Shown here in pieces: positions 25,977 to 34,136 of a stretch of DNA of 43,700 bases (position 1 is the first letter of the stretch; each line of letters starts with the position of its first letter). The DNA is from Candidatus Eremiobacter antarcticus. Its GTDB lineage: Bacteria; Vulcanimicrobiota; Vulcanimicrobiia; Eremiobacterales; Eremiobacteraceae. A model generated the notes under the pieces. The model worked only from the letters and a program-made list of their open reading frames with translations, made no database searches and had not been told where the DNA came from. The translations under genes and the position numbers were made by a program. The DNA lies in NCBI GenBank assembly GCA_003244105.1, contig QHBK01000011.1, positions 12,571 to 56,270 on the forward strand. The letters are read 5' to 3'.

Positions 25977-27251
25977 TTATGCCAGTACCGGAGGCTCTGT
26001 TGCTCGACGCCAAGCGATGCAAGCATTTGCCACCATAGTCAGCCAACCGCAGGCACCGAACGATGCCGCTACCCGAACCGTCAAGGGCGAGGCCAGCAAC
26101 AAGCCCACAACCCCGAGCGCGACGGCGGCCTGAAACAGTCCCCAACAAAGCCAGCTCGCGTGCGGGGACAAGAGGGCGGCGGGGAGCGTTTCGTCGTCAT
26201 CCCCGCGTGCCATCGTCGCCATGAGCCGGACTCCGATGTGGTGGAGGTGACCATTGACCATCTGCCCCATCCATCCAACCAGGCCGACGAAGACGAACGC
26301 GCTACTCCACGGCTTGCCCGCGGATGCGCCGACTCCGAGCAAAGCCGCAATGATGAGCCACAGCGCTGCGGCAGCGAGGAATGCTTGAGGCGGCCGGTGC
26401 GGCTCGGGAGCGCGCATCACGACGGTCAGCAGATCGACCGCGTATAACGCGACACCGGCACAAGCGAGCGCTTCCCCGGCCCTCGTCGCAAAAAGCGAAT
26501 GCGCCCACATCCCGGCCGCTAGCACAATCGTCGCCACACTTACCAGCGCACCGGAGATGATGTGTCGCCGTCGATCAGCCGACTTGGCTCCCGCAATCGG
26601 GCCGAGGGTGCGCGCCGACACCCCCATGATCAGCAGCGTCAGCCAGCCGATTCCGGCGACCGTAGCGTGCACCGTGGGTGATGCGCCAAGCGCGCTTGCG
26701 CGGCCGAAACGTCCCAACGAACCTGCCATCGCAACGCCGATGAGCACCGCAACGCAGAGGAAGGCCAAGACGGCCAGCAGCGCACGGGCGATTGCGGCTT
26801 CGCTACCCGGCTCGCGCGCTACCGCAAGCAACGTCATCGCGGCCGCTGCCAAGTACGCGCCAAGGCCGATGGCTAAAGTACCCGCCCCCAATGCAAGCAC
26901 TCTGAAGTCGTTAGACGAAAAGCCGGCGACGAGCGCGAACGTTCCAACAGCGTATGCTCCTAAGCCGCTGCGGGCTAAGCTTTGGCCGCGCCTCCGCGCC
27001 TCCGTGAACTGCGGGATGACGAATAAAAGCACCGACAGTGCGACCATCGTGAGCCAACCGAGTGCGACCAAGTGTACCCAGGCGAGCGAACGCATCGACT
27101 GACCGGCGAGGGCACCGTCGTCTGTGGCCAACGCGTAGAGCATGGCCCACGCAGCACCGTGCGCCATTTGCGCGATGAGCAGAGTGCTCGGAGGAATCCA
27201 GGGACGCCCCTTTGTCTTCAAGCCGCTATCGAACGCCGGGCGCTGGAGCAC
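25977..27251 (-). CDS. Polytopic membrane protein, NnrS/haem-copper-like
   Basis: About 424 residues with roughly twelve membrane helices. Helices carry isolated His residues in a pattern like NnrS or haem-copper subunit I relatives: WVHLVALGWLTMVALSVLLF, TVHATVAGIGWLTLLIMG and QMVNGHLHHIGVRLM. NnrS-type proteins bind haem/copper and are linked to nitric oxide stress, but this assignment is only by resemblance. The frame is open to 27287. The GTG at 27251 is chosen to limit overlap with the upstream gene; a TTG at 27221 lies just after that gene's stop and is also possible. Confidence 0.75.
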   Translation of the reverse strand: MLQRPAFDSGLKTKGRPWIPPSTLLIAQMAHGAAWAMLYALATDDGALAGQSMRSLAWVHLVALGWLTMVALSVLLFVIPQFTEARRRGQSLARSGLGAYAVGTFALVAGFSSNDFRVLALGAGTLAIGLGAYLAAAAMTLLAVAREPGSEAAIARALLAVLAFLCVAVLIGVAMAGSLGRFGRASALGASPTVHATVAGIGWLTLLIMGVSARTLGPIAGAKSADRRRHIISGALVSVATIVLAAGMWAHSLFATRAGEALACAGVALYAVDLLTVVMRAPEPHRPPQAFLAAAALWLIIAALLGVGASAGKPWSSAFVFVGLVGWMGQMVNGHLHHIGVRLMATMARGDDDETLPAALLSPHASWLCWGLFQAAVALGVVGLLLASPLTVRVAASFGACGWLTMVANACIAWRRATEPPVLA

Positions 27252-27681
27252 GTGGCACGCGCACCCGCATCCAGACAATGTAGGCAAGAAACGTTACTGC
27301 AGCCACCTGCAACGCGCCGGAGGTGACCAGCAATGCGGCACTGAGCGCGTGGCGGCCGCCCAATTGATACCATGGCTCGGCCACTAGCCTCAGCGGTAAG
27401 CCGATATTTAGGCAAGCGTAGCATAACCACACCGTTCGAGTCGGATAGCGCCCTCTCGTTTGCGCAAAGCGCGTTTGATCGAGGGGGAACATCCACAGGG
27501 CAACTCCGACGACTACGTTGACGAGCCAGCCGACAAACCCCATGTGTCCGTGTTCGACCTCGAAGACCGGCGGAACGACGTGGCCTGTCGCTTCCATGGT
27601 CGTCATTATGCCACCGGCAAGAAATGTCAAAAAGAGATAAGCGATGCCCGTCTTAATGAAAGCGCGAGGTTCGATCGGCAT
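27226..27681 (-). CDS. Four-helix membrane protein, haem-copper-like
   Basis: 151 residues with four hydrophobic helices: GIAYLFLTFLAGGIM, HMGFVGWLVNVVVGVALWMF, a helix near residues 84-100, and LLVTSGALQVAAVTFLAYIV. The conserved-looking EVEHGHMGFVGW puts two His residues near the second helix, as in small relatives of the oxidase subunit I fold. It is the first gene of the minus-strand operon, facing ccoN across a 378-base gap, and overlaps the next gene. A role beside the oxidase or in nitrogen-oxide metabolism is inferred from position only. Confidence 0.75.
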   Translation of the reverse strand: MPIEPRAFIKTGIAYLFLTFLAGGIMTTMEATGHVVPPVFEVEHGHMGFVGWLVNVVVGVALWMFPLDQTRFAQTRGRYPTRTVWLCYACLNIGLPLRLVAEPWYQLGGRHALSAALLVTSGALQVAAVTFLAYIVWMRVRVPRAPAPGVR

Positions 27682-28059
27682 GTTTTTATTTCACCCGCCC
27701 ATGTGGTGCTGCAACGTCAACCGTACCCCAAGCATCTTTCGACTATTCGATCATTATGAGCATGATGACGCCGAGCGCGGGAGTCAAGCAGCTTGACAAC
27801 TGCGAGAGGGCGAAAGAAAATGGGTGACGCCGCACCAACCGTACTTTGTTCGCGCCCTATCTATTCCTTGCCCGATGAACGCGCGGTTCCGCGCCCGCAC
27901 GACGATAAAGCAACTACCGGCCCAGCGCCGGCGATAAGTTCGGTGTTAGGAGCAACGCATACGCTTCGGCCCGTAGGAGGATACGGCGGAGCTGCAAAAA
28001 AAAAGCCTTAAGAACCTCGCTTTCATAAAATCAGAACCAGTTCATCAAGGACCCTGACG
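27682..28059. other. Divergent control region between two respiratory operons
   Basis: 378 bases between the minus-strand membrane-protein operon and ccoN, with no convincing gene (a 72-codon plus-strand frame at 27793 ends in a poly-Lys run from an A9 tract and is rejected). It holds the palindrome at 27783-27797 and a second imperfect one, ATCAT/ATGAT, at 27750-27766, so both operons may answer to one regulator. Confidence 0.45.
27783..27797. promoter_or_regulatory. Perfect 15-base palindrome, candidate operator
   Basis: GTCAAGC-A-GCTTGAC is exactly symmetric with 7-base arms. It sits in the divergent gap between two respiratory operons. The half-site TTGAC/GTCAA resembles FNR/CRP-type half-sites, but the spacing is too short for the classic FNR box, so the binding protein is unknown. 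Confidence 0.4.
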
Positions 28060-29460
28060 ATGACCGTGACGTCGGCTCGACGATTGGAACAAAGCACGGC
28101 CGGCGACATAAAGCTGTTCAGCGCGTTTACCATTTCGGCGACGGTGTGGCTTTTGCTAGCGACCGCGGTTGGTCTGCTGCTGAGCTTCAAGTTCCCGTAT
28201 CCTGACTTCGCATCGAGCCCTTATCTTTCGTTCGGTCGGCTGCGGCCCATCCATACGAACGGAACGTTCTACGGGTTCGCGTCCGTGGCGCTGACGGGCG
28301 TTGCAATGTACGTCGCCGCACGCTCTTCGGGCATTTCGTTGTGGGGAAAAACATATGCATGGGGCGCGCTATGGTGCTACAACATTGCCGCGACCATGGG
28401 CACTATCACGCTCGATTTGGGCATCAACAATGGCGATCAGGAGTATCGCGAGTGGGTATGGTGGGTGGCTCTCTTCTTCGTCGGGGCTGTGATCCTCAGC
28501 GCGATCTCGATCATCGGGACTGTCGCCAACCGCACTGAGCGCGATATCTACATCTCGAACTGGTACATTATAGGCGCATACAGTTTCACAACCATTTTGG
28601 GCGTTACCGCAGCCATCCCGTTCTACCAGCGCGGGCTGGGCCAGGTTGCCGTCCAGGGCTTCTACATGCACAACGCGGTCGGCATGTGGTTCACGTTCTT
28701 GGCGCTGGGAACGACGTATTATGCTTTGCCGAAGCTGTTGAACCGTCCCATTTATTCTTACGCGCTCGGCATACTGGGTTTTTGGACCAATTTGATTTTC
28801 TACCCGATTATCGGAGCGCACCATTTCGAGTTTTCGCCTTTGCCGTGGTGGTTCCAGACGCTAGCAATCGTCTTCAGCGTCGGAATGCTCGTTCCGGTCT
28901 TCGCGGGAACCGGAAACTTCTTACTCACCATGCGGGGCGGATGGGAAAGGATCCGCCGTTCAGTTGCGTTGCCATTTATCTTCGTCGGGGTGCTGTACTA
29001 CTTTGTGGGCTCGTTTCAAGGAACCGTCGAGGCGCTGCGCAGCCTGCAGACGATCTGGCATCTGACCAGCTACACGGTCGGACATTCGCACGCTACGATG
29101 TACGGGTTCATCACCTTTATCGCATGGGGATGCATCTACGGACTCTTGCCCAAGGCGACCCGTAAGCAACCGAACTCCTTGGCGACGGGCCTTCACTTCT
29201 GGATGGCGTCGATCGGTGTGACGCTGTACGTTCTGGCGCTCTCGGTCGGCGGGACTTTGCAGGGCATCGATTGGGCCCAAGGTGACCCATTTATCGCCTC
29301 GGTCGAGTCGGCGGCTCCGTATTGGGTCGCCCGCGCGGTGGGCGGCACGATGATGTTCTGCGCGCACCTGCTTTTCGCGTACAACGTCTATCTGATGACG
29401 TTTGCCCGTTCGCGTGAATCCGAAGCAGCACCAATCGTCGCGGGCAAGGCCACCGCATGA
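28060..29460 (+). CDS. ccoN: cbb3-type cytochrome c oxidase subunit I
   Basis: 466-residue catalytic subunit of a C-family haem-copper oxidase. Helices and ligands are in order: RPIHTNGTFYGF (low-spin haem His), YMHNAVGMWFTF (CuB His), the active-site Tyr six residues before the CuB pair in FYPIIGAHHFEF, and TVGHSHATMYGF (high-spin haem). The Tyr is the one crosslinked to His in cbb3 oxidases; nitric oxide reductases have no equivalent, so oxygen is the likely acceptor. AAGGAC precedes the ATG. It is coupled to ccoO by ATGA. The first 20 residues are soluble. Confidence 0.93.
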   Translation: MTVTSARRLEQSTAGDIKLFSAFTISATVWLLLATAVGLLLSFKFPYPDFASSPYLSFGRLRPIHTNGTFYGFASVALTGVAMYVAARSSGISLWGKTYAWGALWCYNIAATMGTITLDLGINNGDQEYREWVWWVALFFVGAVILSAISIIGTVANRTERDIYISNWYIIGAYSFTTILGVTAAIPFYQRGLGQVAVQGFYMHNAVGMWFTFLALGTTYYALPKLLNRPIYSYALGILGFWTNLIFYPIIGAHHFEFSPLPWWFQTLAIVFSVGMLVPVFAGTGNFLLTMRGGWERIRRSVALPFIFVGVLYYFVGSFQGTVEALRSLQTIWHLTSYTVGHSHATMYGFITFIAWGCIYGLLPKATRKQPNSLATGLHFWMASIGVTLYVLALSVGGTLQGIDWAQGDPFIASVESAAPYWVARAVGGTMMFCAHLLFAYNVYLMTFARSRESEAAPIVAGKATA

Positions 29461-30041
29461 ACAGGGGGATGAATAACATCGTCGTGCTGGTCGCAGGCCC
29501 GTTCATCATCTATGCGATACTGGCGCTGTTTATGGGTGCGATCCCGGGGGCGGTACTCTCAAAGACATCCCCGGGACCCGGCGTGATGCCCTTCAGCCCA
29601 CAGGCTCAACGTGGCCGCGACGTCTATGTCTCCGAGGGCTGCTCGTACTGCCATACGCAGCAGGTGCGGCCGCTGAAGCAGGACCTGGTGTTCGGGCGGC
29701 CATCAACCGCCGGCGATTACGCATACTCAACACCGCAGCTCCTGGGCTCGGAACGCAATGGTCCGGACCTGAGCAATATAGGCTCCCGCCAGCCTAGCGA
29801 CGTGTGGCAGTACATCCATCTGTACGAACCTAGATCGCTTGTCTCCATGTCGATCATGCCGCCATATCGGTGGCTATTTCAACTGAAGGCGCATGCAGAC
29901 GTGAACGACATCGTCGTACCCGTACCGCCGGGGTACGCGCCAAAAGGTGCTGTCGTCGTCACGACTCAAGAAGCGCGTGAGTTGGTCGCATATTTGAAGT
30001 CGCTAAAGCAAGCGCCGCTGACATCCCGCGCCAAGCGATGA
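29457..30041 (+). CDS. ccoO: cbb3 oxidase monohaem cytochrome c subunit
   Basis: 194-residue membrane-anchored cytochrome c. An N-terminal helix (NNIVVLVAGPFIIYAILALF) is followed by the haem motif CSYCH (62-66) in a context, GCSYCHTQQVRPL, typical of CcoO, and a Met ligand in SMSIMPPYRWLF. It hands electrons to CcoN. Overlaps ccoN (ATGA) and the next small gene (ATGA). An internal ATG at 29469 preceded by AGGGGG could be the true start. Confidence 0.92.
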   Translation: MNRGMNNIVVLVAGPFIIYAILALFMGAIPGAVLSKTSPGPGVMPFSPQAQRGRDVYVSEGCSYCHTQQVRPLKQDLVFGRPSTAGDYAYSTPQLLGSERNGPDLSNIGSRQPSDVWQYIHLYEPRSLVSMSIMPPYRWLFQLKAHADVNDIVVPVPPGYAPKGAVVVTTQEARELVAYLKSLKQAPLTSRAKR

Positions 30042-30220
30042 ACGGAATGCAGCACATGGGTGCCGCTCCACCCGGCGGCGACCCGCTTGGATGGGTAATT
30101 GCCCTAGGCGGTACCATGGCCACCCTCTGGGTGATCGCACTGGCGGTCCGGTTGCTGATTACGCCTGGTGAAACCGCCCCCGATCATCCTAAACTGCTCA
30201 TCCTAAAGGATGATCGTTGA
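30038..30220 (+). CDS. Small single-helix oxidase subunit (CcoQ position)
   Basis: 60 residues, MNGMQHMGAAPPGGDPLGWV then one helix (IALGGTMATLWVIALAVRLL) and a short polar tail. It sits between ccoO and the terminal cytochrome c gene with overlaps at both ends, the position of ccoQ, which helps assemble or stabilise cbb3 oxidases. Sequence similarity to CcoQ itself is not evident, so the symbol is withheld. Confidence 0.75.
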   Translation: MNGMQHMGAAPPGGDPLGWVIALGGTMATLWVIALAVRLLITPGETAPDHPKLLILKDDR

Positions 30221-31080
30221 TGGACGACGGCGCCGGCACGCCCGGGCCAACCTCAATTGCGGTCTTCCTGGACGAGCAGGCAGAGCCGCTGTCCACGTAT
30301 CGTCCTCCGGCGACATTCCAACTCGACACGACGAAACTAGAAGACGGCGACCACGTGCTCCGGGTTCGCGCGACCGACGCGATGGGCAACGTCGGTCAGC
30401 GCCGCATCCCGTTCACGGTCAGCAATGGCCCCGGCATCACTGTCACCGGCATTCGGGCCGGCTCATCCGTTCACGGGATACTCGACATCAACCTGAACGC
30501 CTTCAGCGGCGAAGAGCCATTCGATCCGGAACGCGCCGAGTCGCACGCCCCGATACCGGTGTGGACGTGGGTGATGTGCGCTATGGTGGCGGCGTGGGCA
30601 CTCTGGTACGGCCTTGAGTTTTTCCAGACGCCTGCGGAGTTCGCGAACACTCCAACTTACGCGGCGAATCCGGCTCTTGCTGCGGCAGCGGAGCCCGCGT
30701 CAGGCTCGGTCGCCCTGCACGGGCCGACTTTCAGCGGCAAAGGGGCTGTCGCGGGATTCGACTACGAGGCATCCGGAACATCGGCGTATGCGGCGAACTG
30801 CATGTCGTGCCATGGCGCCGGAGGTGCGGGTGTGGCCGGCACGTTCCCTGCGCTTGTCGGTGATCCAGTCGTGACCGACAGTAATCCGCGGCAGCAGATC
30901 ATCACCCTGTTGAAAGGTCTGCAGGGAAAGGCCATCGCGGGCAAGAGCTTTGCGGCGGCGATGCCCTCTTTTTCGGAACTGTCGGATCAGGACATCGCGG
31001 CGATAGTCGATCACGAGCGGACTTCTTGGGGAAACCACGCGCCCATCATTACTCCAGGCGACGTCAAGCGAGTCCGCTGA
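30220..31080 (+). CDS. Cytochrome c with N-terminal Ig-like domain (CcoP position)
   Basis: 286 residues. Residues 1-100 look like a bacterial Ig-like or cadherin-type sandwich (FQLDTTKLEDGDHVLRVRAT, then DAMGNVGQRRIPFTV). A membrane helix follows (about 113-133, VWTWVMCAMVAAWALWYGLEF) and then a single cytochrome c domain with CMSCH (near 194-198) and a Met ligand in AAAMPSFSELSDQDIAAIV. Normal CcoP has two haems and no Ig domain. TTG at 30217 or ATG at 30220 (overlapping the previous stop) can serve as start; AAAGGA lies upstream. Confidence 0.85.
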   Translation: MDDGAGTPGPTSIAVFLDEQAEPLSTYRPPATFQLDTTKLEDGDHVLRVRATDAMGNVGQRRIPFTVSNGPGITVTGIRAGSSVHGILDINLNAFSGEEPFDPERAESHAPIPVWTWVMCAMVAAWALWYGLEFFQTPAEFANTPTYAANPALAAAAEPASGSVALHGPTFSGKGAVAGFDYEASGTSAYAANCMSCHGAGGAGVAGTFPALVGDPVVTDSNPRQQIITLLKGLQGKAIAGKSFAAAMPSFSELSDQDIAAIVDHERTSWGNHAPIITPGDVKRVR

Positions 31081-31195
31081 GTGTCATGCTCGCCCTCTAA
31101 CACCCCTCTTGTGTGGCGCTTTTGTGGGCATCATGTAAACGCGTCAATTATCTAGTAGAGGTTATGCGGCATGCAAAGATTGAGGTTGGATCACT

Positions 31196-32258
31196 TCACC
31201 GTTCCGTAGCCTTAATAGGGCTGGCGATGGCTTGGGCCGGTGGGCGCCTACGAGTCGCGCCATGTTGACGAAGCGTCTCGGTGCTTTCAGCGTGGCTGCG
31301 GTCTAAAAGCAAACGCAGTGCGACTTCGAACAAGGAGCTTTCGCTGACGCTCGCGCGTTTTGTTGGCCATCGACCGGTGAGCCGTTGAACGCCTCGATGA
31401 AGCCATTGCCGGTAGGCTTCCCCGGTCGTGAAAACTCCACCGTGATCTGATTGCAATACGCCCATTGATCGAACGGGATGGCGGTAAATTCTGCACCGTT
31501 GTCGCAGCGAATAGCCTGCGGTGCACCGCGATCCATGACCAGCGTCTGAGCACCTCGATGACGTCGTACGCCCGGAGGCCGCGCCCAACCTCGAGAGCCA
31601 AACTCTCGCGCGTGAATTCGTCGACCACCGTCAGCAGCCGAACGTTGCGCGCCGGTTGACCGGCTAGGCGATCGTGCATAAAGTCCATCGTCCAGACCTA
31701 ATTGGGTCGCAGCGCGAGACCATACGCGATTGGCGCTGCGTCGCCGCTTGGGTGCTTTGGCCCGTAAACTCAAGCCTTACTGGCGATAGAGCCGCCGCAC
31801 GCGCTTAACGTTAACAACCCAGCCCTCGCGCCGCAACAGCACGTGGATACGGCTGTAACCGTAGCGTATGCGTGCGCCGGCGATATCCTTGATGCGCGCT
31901 CGCAGCGTCTTGTTCAGCGCCACCAGCTTGGAGCGATAGTACATCGACGAGCGGCAAAAGCGCATCGCGAAGCATGCACGCCGCTGGCTGACTCGGTAGC
32001 GCGCTTTCAAGTCGCCGACCAGGACGCGCCGCCTGGCCGGCTTTACCACTTTTTTGAGGGCACATCCTGAAGCATGGTCTTGTCCAAGGTAAAATCCGCG
32101 ACCAGCCTCTTGAGCCGCACGTTCTCTACGTCCTGGAGGAGGACGACGAGCGCGACGGTCCGGAGACCTCGACATGTTGCGCTGCGTCGGAAGACGCAGC
32201 CACTTCGAGCGGGTGCTGCTAACATGTTGGAAGCGCTCCGTGGCGCCCCTTTCGGCAC
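31196..32258 (-). pseudogene. IS3-family transposase remnant
   Basis: Broken OrfA/OrfB pair of an IS3-family insertion sequence (IS407-like by word pattern). In transcription order the remains are ENVRLKRLVADFTLDKTMLQ (end of OrfA, about 32046-32126), the HTH part RYGYSRIHVLLRREGW (frame ending at a stop near 31777), GLSLRAKAPKRR, then after an in-frame stop DFMHDRLA and LTVVDEFTRESLALEVGRGL (31688 down), and in another frame CDNGAEFTA and GNGFIEAFNG. At least two stops and two frame changes separate the DDE residues, so no active transposase can be made. Terminal inverted repeats were not located. Confidence 0.85.
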
Positions 32259-32353
32259 AGTTAACGAGTCGACAAGCTACTGCGAGTCCTGTGGTTCCGT
32301 CAGCAATGCCGACTGTCGACAAGCTGCCCTGCGGGCACGCTATTCCCAGTTCA

Positions 32354-33948
32354 TCATCCGCTGACGTGACGCTCGCGCGCGACCCCGTGATGCCTGACGT
32401 CCGTGAAGCGCCAGAGGGGACCGCCCGGCACTCCCTCATGCTCAATGGCGCAGGCTTGAATCCAAGATCCTACTTTAGACTGCATTTCGGTCGCGACGCT
32501 TCGGTCAACGTGTACGACTGCAAGCTGCCGGCCGATATCAAACACCACCACCCAGTCTCGATTTGCGTTTGCCCTGCAGCAACGACTCTGCCTTCATGCC
32601 GGCGACCCACGCCTGCGTTACTCTCGGTGAGAGGCTTGTCGTGCGCTGCAGAAAGCTGCTCAAAGTCCAAAGCGTCGATTTGCGATTGTTCGAGCTCTGC
32701 GGAATGTGCGGAAGCTGGTCTTATCTGTTTCGTATCCGGGGGGCCGCCTCGTTCTTGGCTCGCGGTTCGAATGCCCATCTCTGCAGCGAGCTTATGTGCC
32801 TTCGCTTTGAACTCATCGGTGCCGCTGATCGAAAGCCCACCGATCCACTTTTCTCGGCATAGCATCAGCCCGGTACGAATAGCGTCGTCGTTGATGTCGT
32901 TGAATACGACCCGGCAACCCTCATCGCGGAAGACGGTCGTGTGGTTCAGGGCGTAGTTGACGCCGCGTTTGTCTATCGTCCAACGTATGCTGGCCAACAT
33001 CGCTGTCCGTGAGTCGCCGACTCCCACAACGGTGCCTATCTGTAGTGGAGGGGCGTCTAAGGACCGATTCTGCTCGCGATTTCGACGTCGGCGGAGGGCC
33101 GCGACGGCCGCTTTCTCTCCCTCCATCGCTCGCTGTGCCAGCCATTCGGGCCACCGTCCTGGGCGAGAATGGTCGTAGCGTGCTTTGAGTTCTTTGCGCT
33201 CGCGCTGTGTGTCAAGTCTTAGTTGCTCGCGTTCGGAAGCGGCGATGAAGGCCTGAACGGAGTACAGAAGCTTCTTACTCGTCTTGGCCTGGGAGCTTTT
33301 TATGCGCTCGCGCGCCGCCCGGTTCTCTTGCCGTAGGGACTCAAAGCGCGCCTTTTCGCTAGCTCTTTGTTGCTGGAAGGCACTTTCGCCTTTGCGTCCT
33401 TCCGCACGTTCCCATTCCTGCTTCGCCGCGGTATATCGCCCGTACAACGAGGCGCGCTCAGGCTGCCGTTCGTCGGCACGCGTTGCGCCCGCTTTCAGGT
33501 ACCGCGCGTAGGACTTCGCTTTATGCTCCGAAATCACCGTGTGCTCGCCCGTACGTTCACGCTTCGGCTGTTGCCCGACCGGTTCGAACGATCCAAGGCG
33601 CTCTTCCACTTTTCCCAGTGAGGCAAAGCGACCGATGTGGCTAGCTTTGGCATGGAGTTTGTTTGGGTCGTCGCGGTCGACCACCACAGCACCGCTGCCT
33701 TTAGTGCGATATTCCAGGCTGAAGCGGGCCAGCAATTCGTGGACATGCTGCCACTTCGTGTCCGCTCGTTCCAAGACTCGTTTCAGTTCCTGGGCTGGCT
33801 CATGACCCACCCACTCCTGAAAGCTCTCACGGCCGCTCCAGGCGGCGAAATCTCGGCTTTCATTAGCCGTTGCCGGCCACATGAACGAACCAGAGCCTCG
33901 ATGATCGCGCCCCACCAATTGCTTCAAGGGCGTCGCCGTGACGATCAC
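32354..33948 (-). pseudogene. Relaxase pseudogene, N-terminus lost
   Basis: Homologue of the intact relaxase at 37291, but it begins at the equivalent of residue ~185. Shared words are RDFAAWSGRESFQEW vs RDYEAWNGRKSFQRW and KLHAKASHIGRF vs KLHAKASHFGRF. The whole HUH nuclease part is missing, so it cannot nick DNA. The middle is a long charged coiled coil, then an LPD7-like domain (FRDEGCRVVFNDINDDAIRTGL). Near 32553 an extra G shifts the frame; the homologous C-terminus (VVFDIGRQLAVVHVD and WIQACAIEHEG) continues to 32354 in another frame. The upstream edge fuses into the excisionase remnant. Confidence 0.88.
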
Positions 33949-33963
33949 TCTCCGCTCGGCTAG
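33847..33963 (+). pseudogene. Excisionase (AlpA-like) 3' remnant
   Basis: Thirty-eight codons and a stop: EISAFISRCRPHERTRAS, then APHQ, then LQGRRRDDHSPLG. They match the last part of the AlpA-like protein at 36642-36935 (EISAFIGRCRPQTGVTVS, then GRRRDDHSRLG). The helix-turn-helix half is absent, and the upstream DNA is antisense relaxase sequence, so a deletion joined the two genes. It lies before the integrase, as the intact copy does in the neighbouring element. Confidence 0.75.
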
Positions 33964-34136
33964 TTGGCTTGATCAGGTTATGGCACGACCGCAACAAGGC
34001 GCCAAATAGCAAAGAGACCATGAGCTGCTGTGCTTCGTCCCCGTTCTGATAACTCAATGCTGACGAGTTCATGGTTTCGGGAGTCGTGGCATGAATCGCG
34101 ACAGTTCCCTCCAGGTTCGCGAAGAAAGGATCGCCG

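Noticed and set aside
27793-28011. 72-codon plus-strand ORF before ccoN
   Set aside because: No motif, TTG start, ends in Lys codons from a homopolymer A run; more likely leader DNA.
28060-29460. Nitric oxide reductase instead of oxidase
   Set aside because: The active-site Tyr before the CuB His pair is present and the order of subunits is that of cbb3 oxidases.
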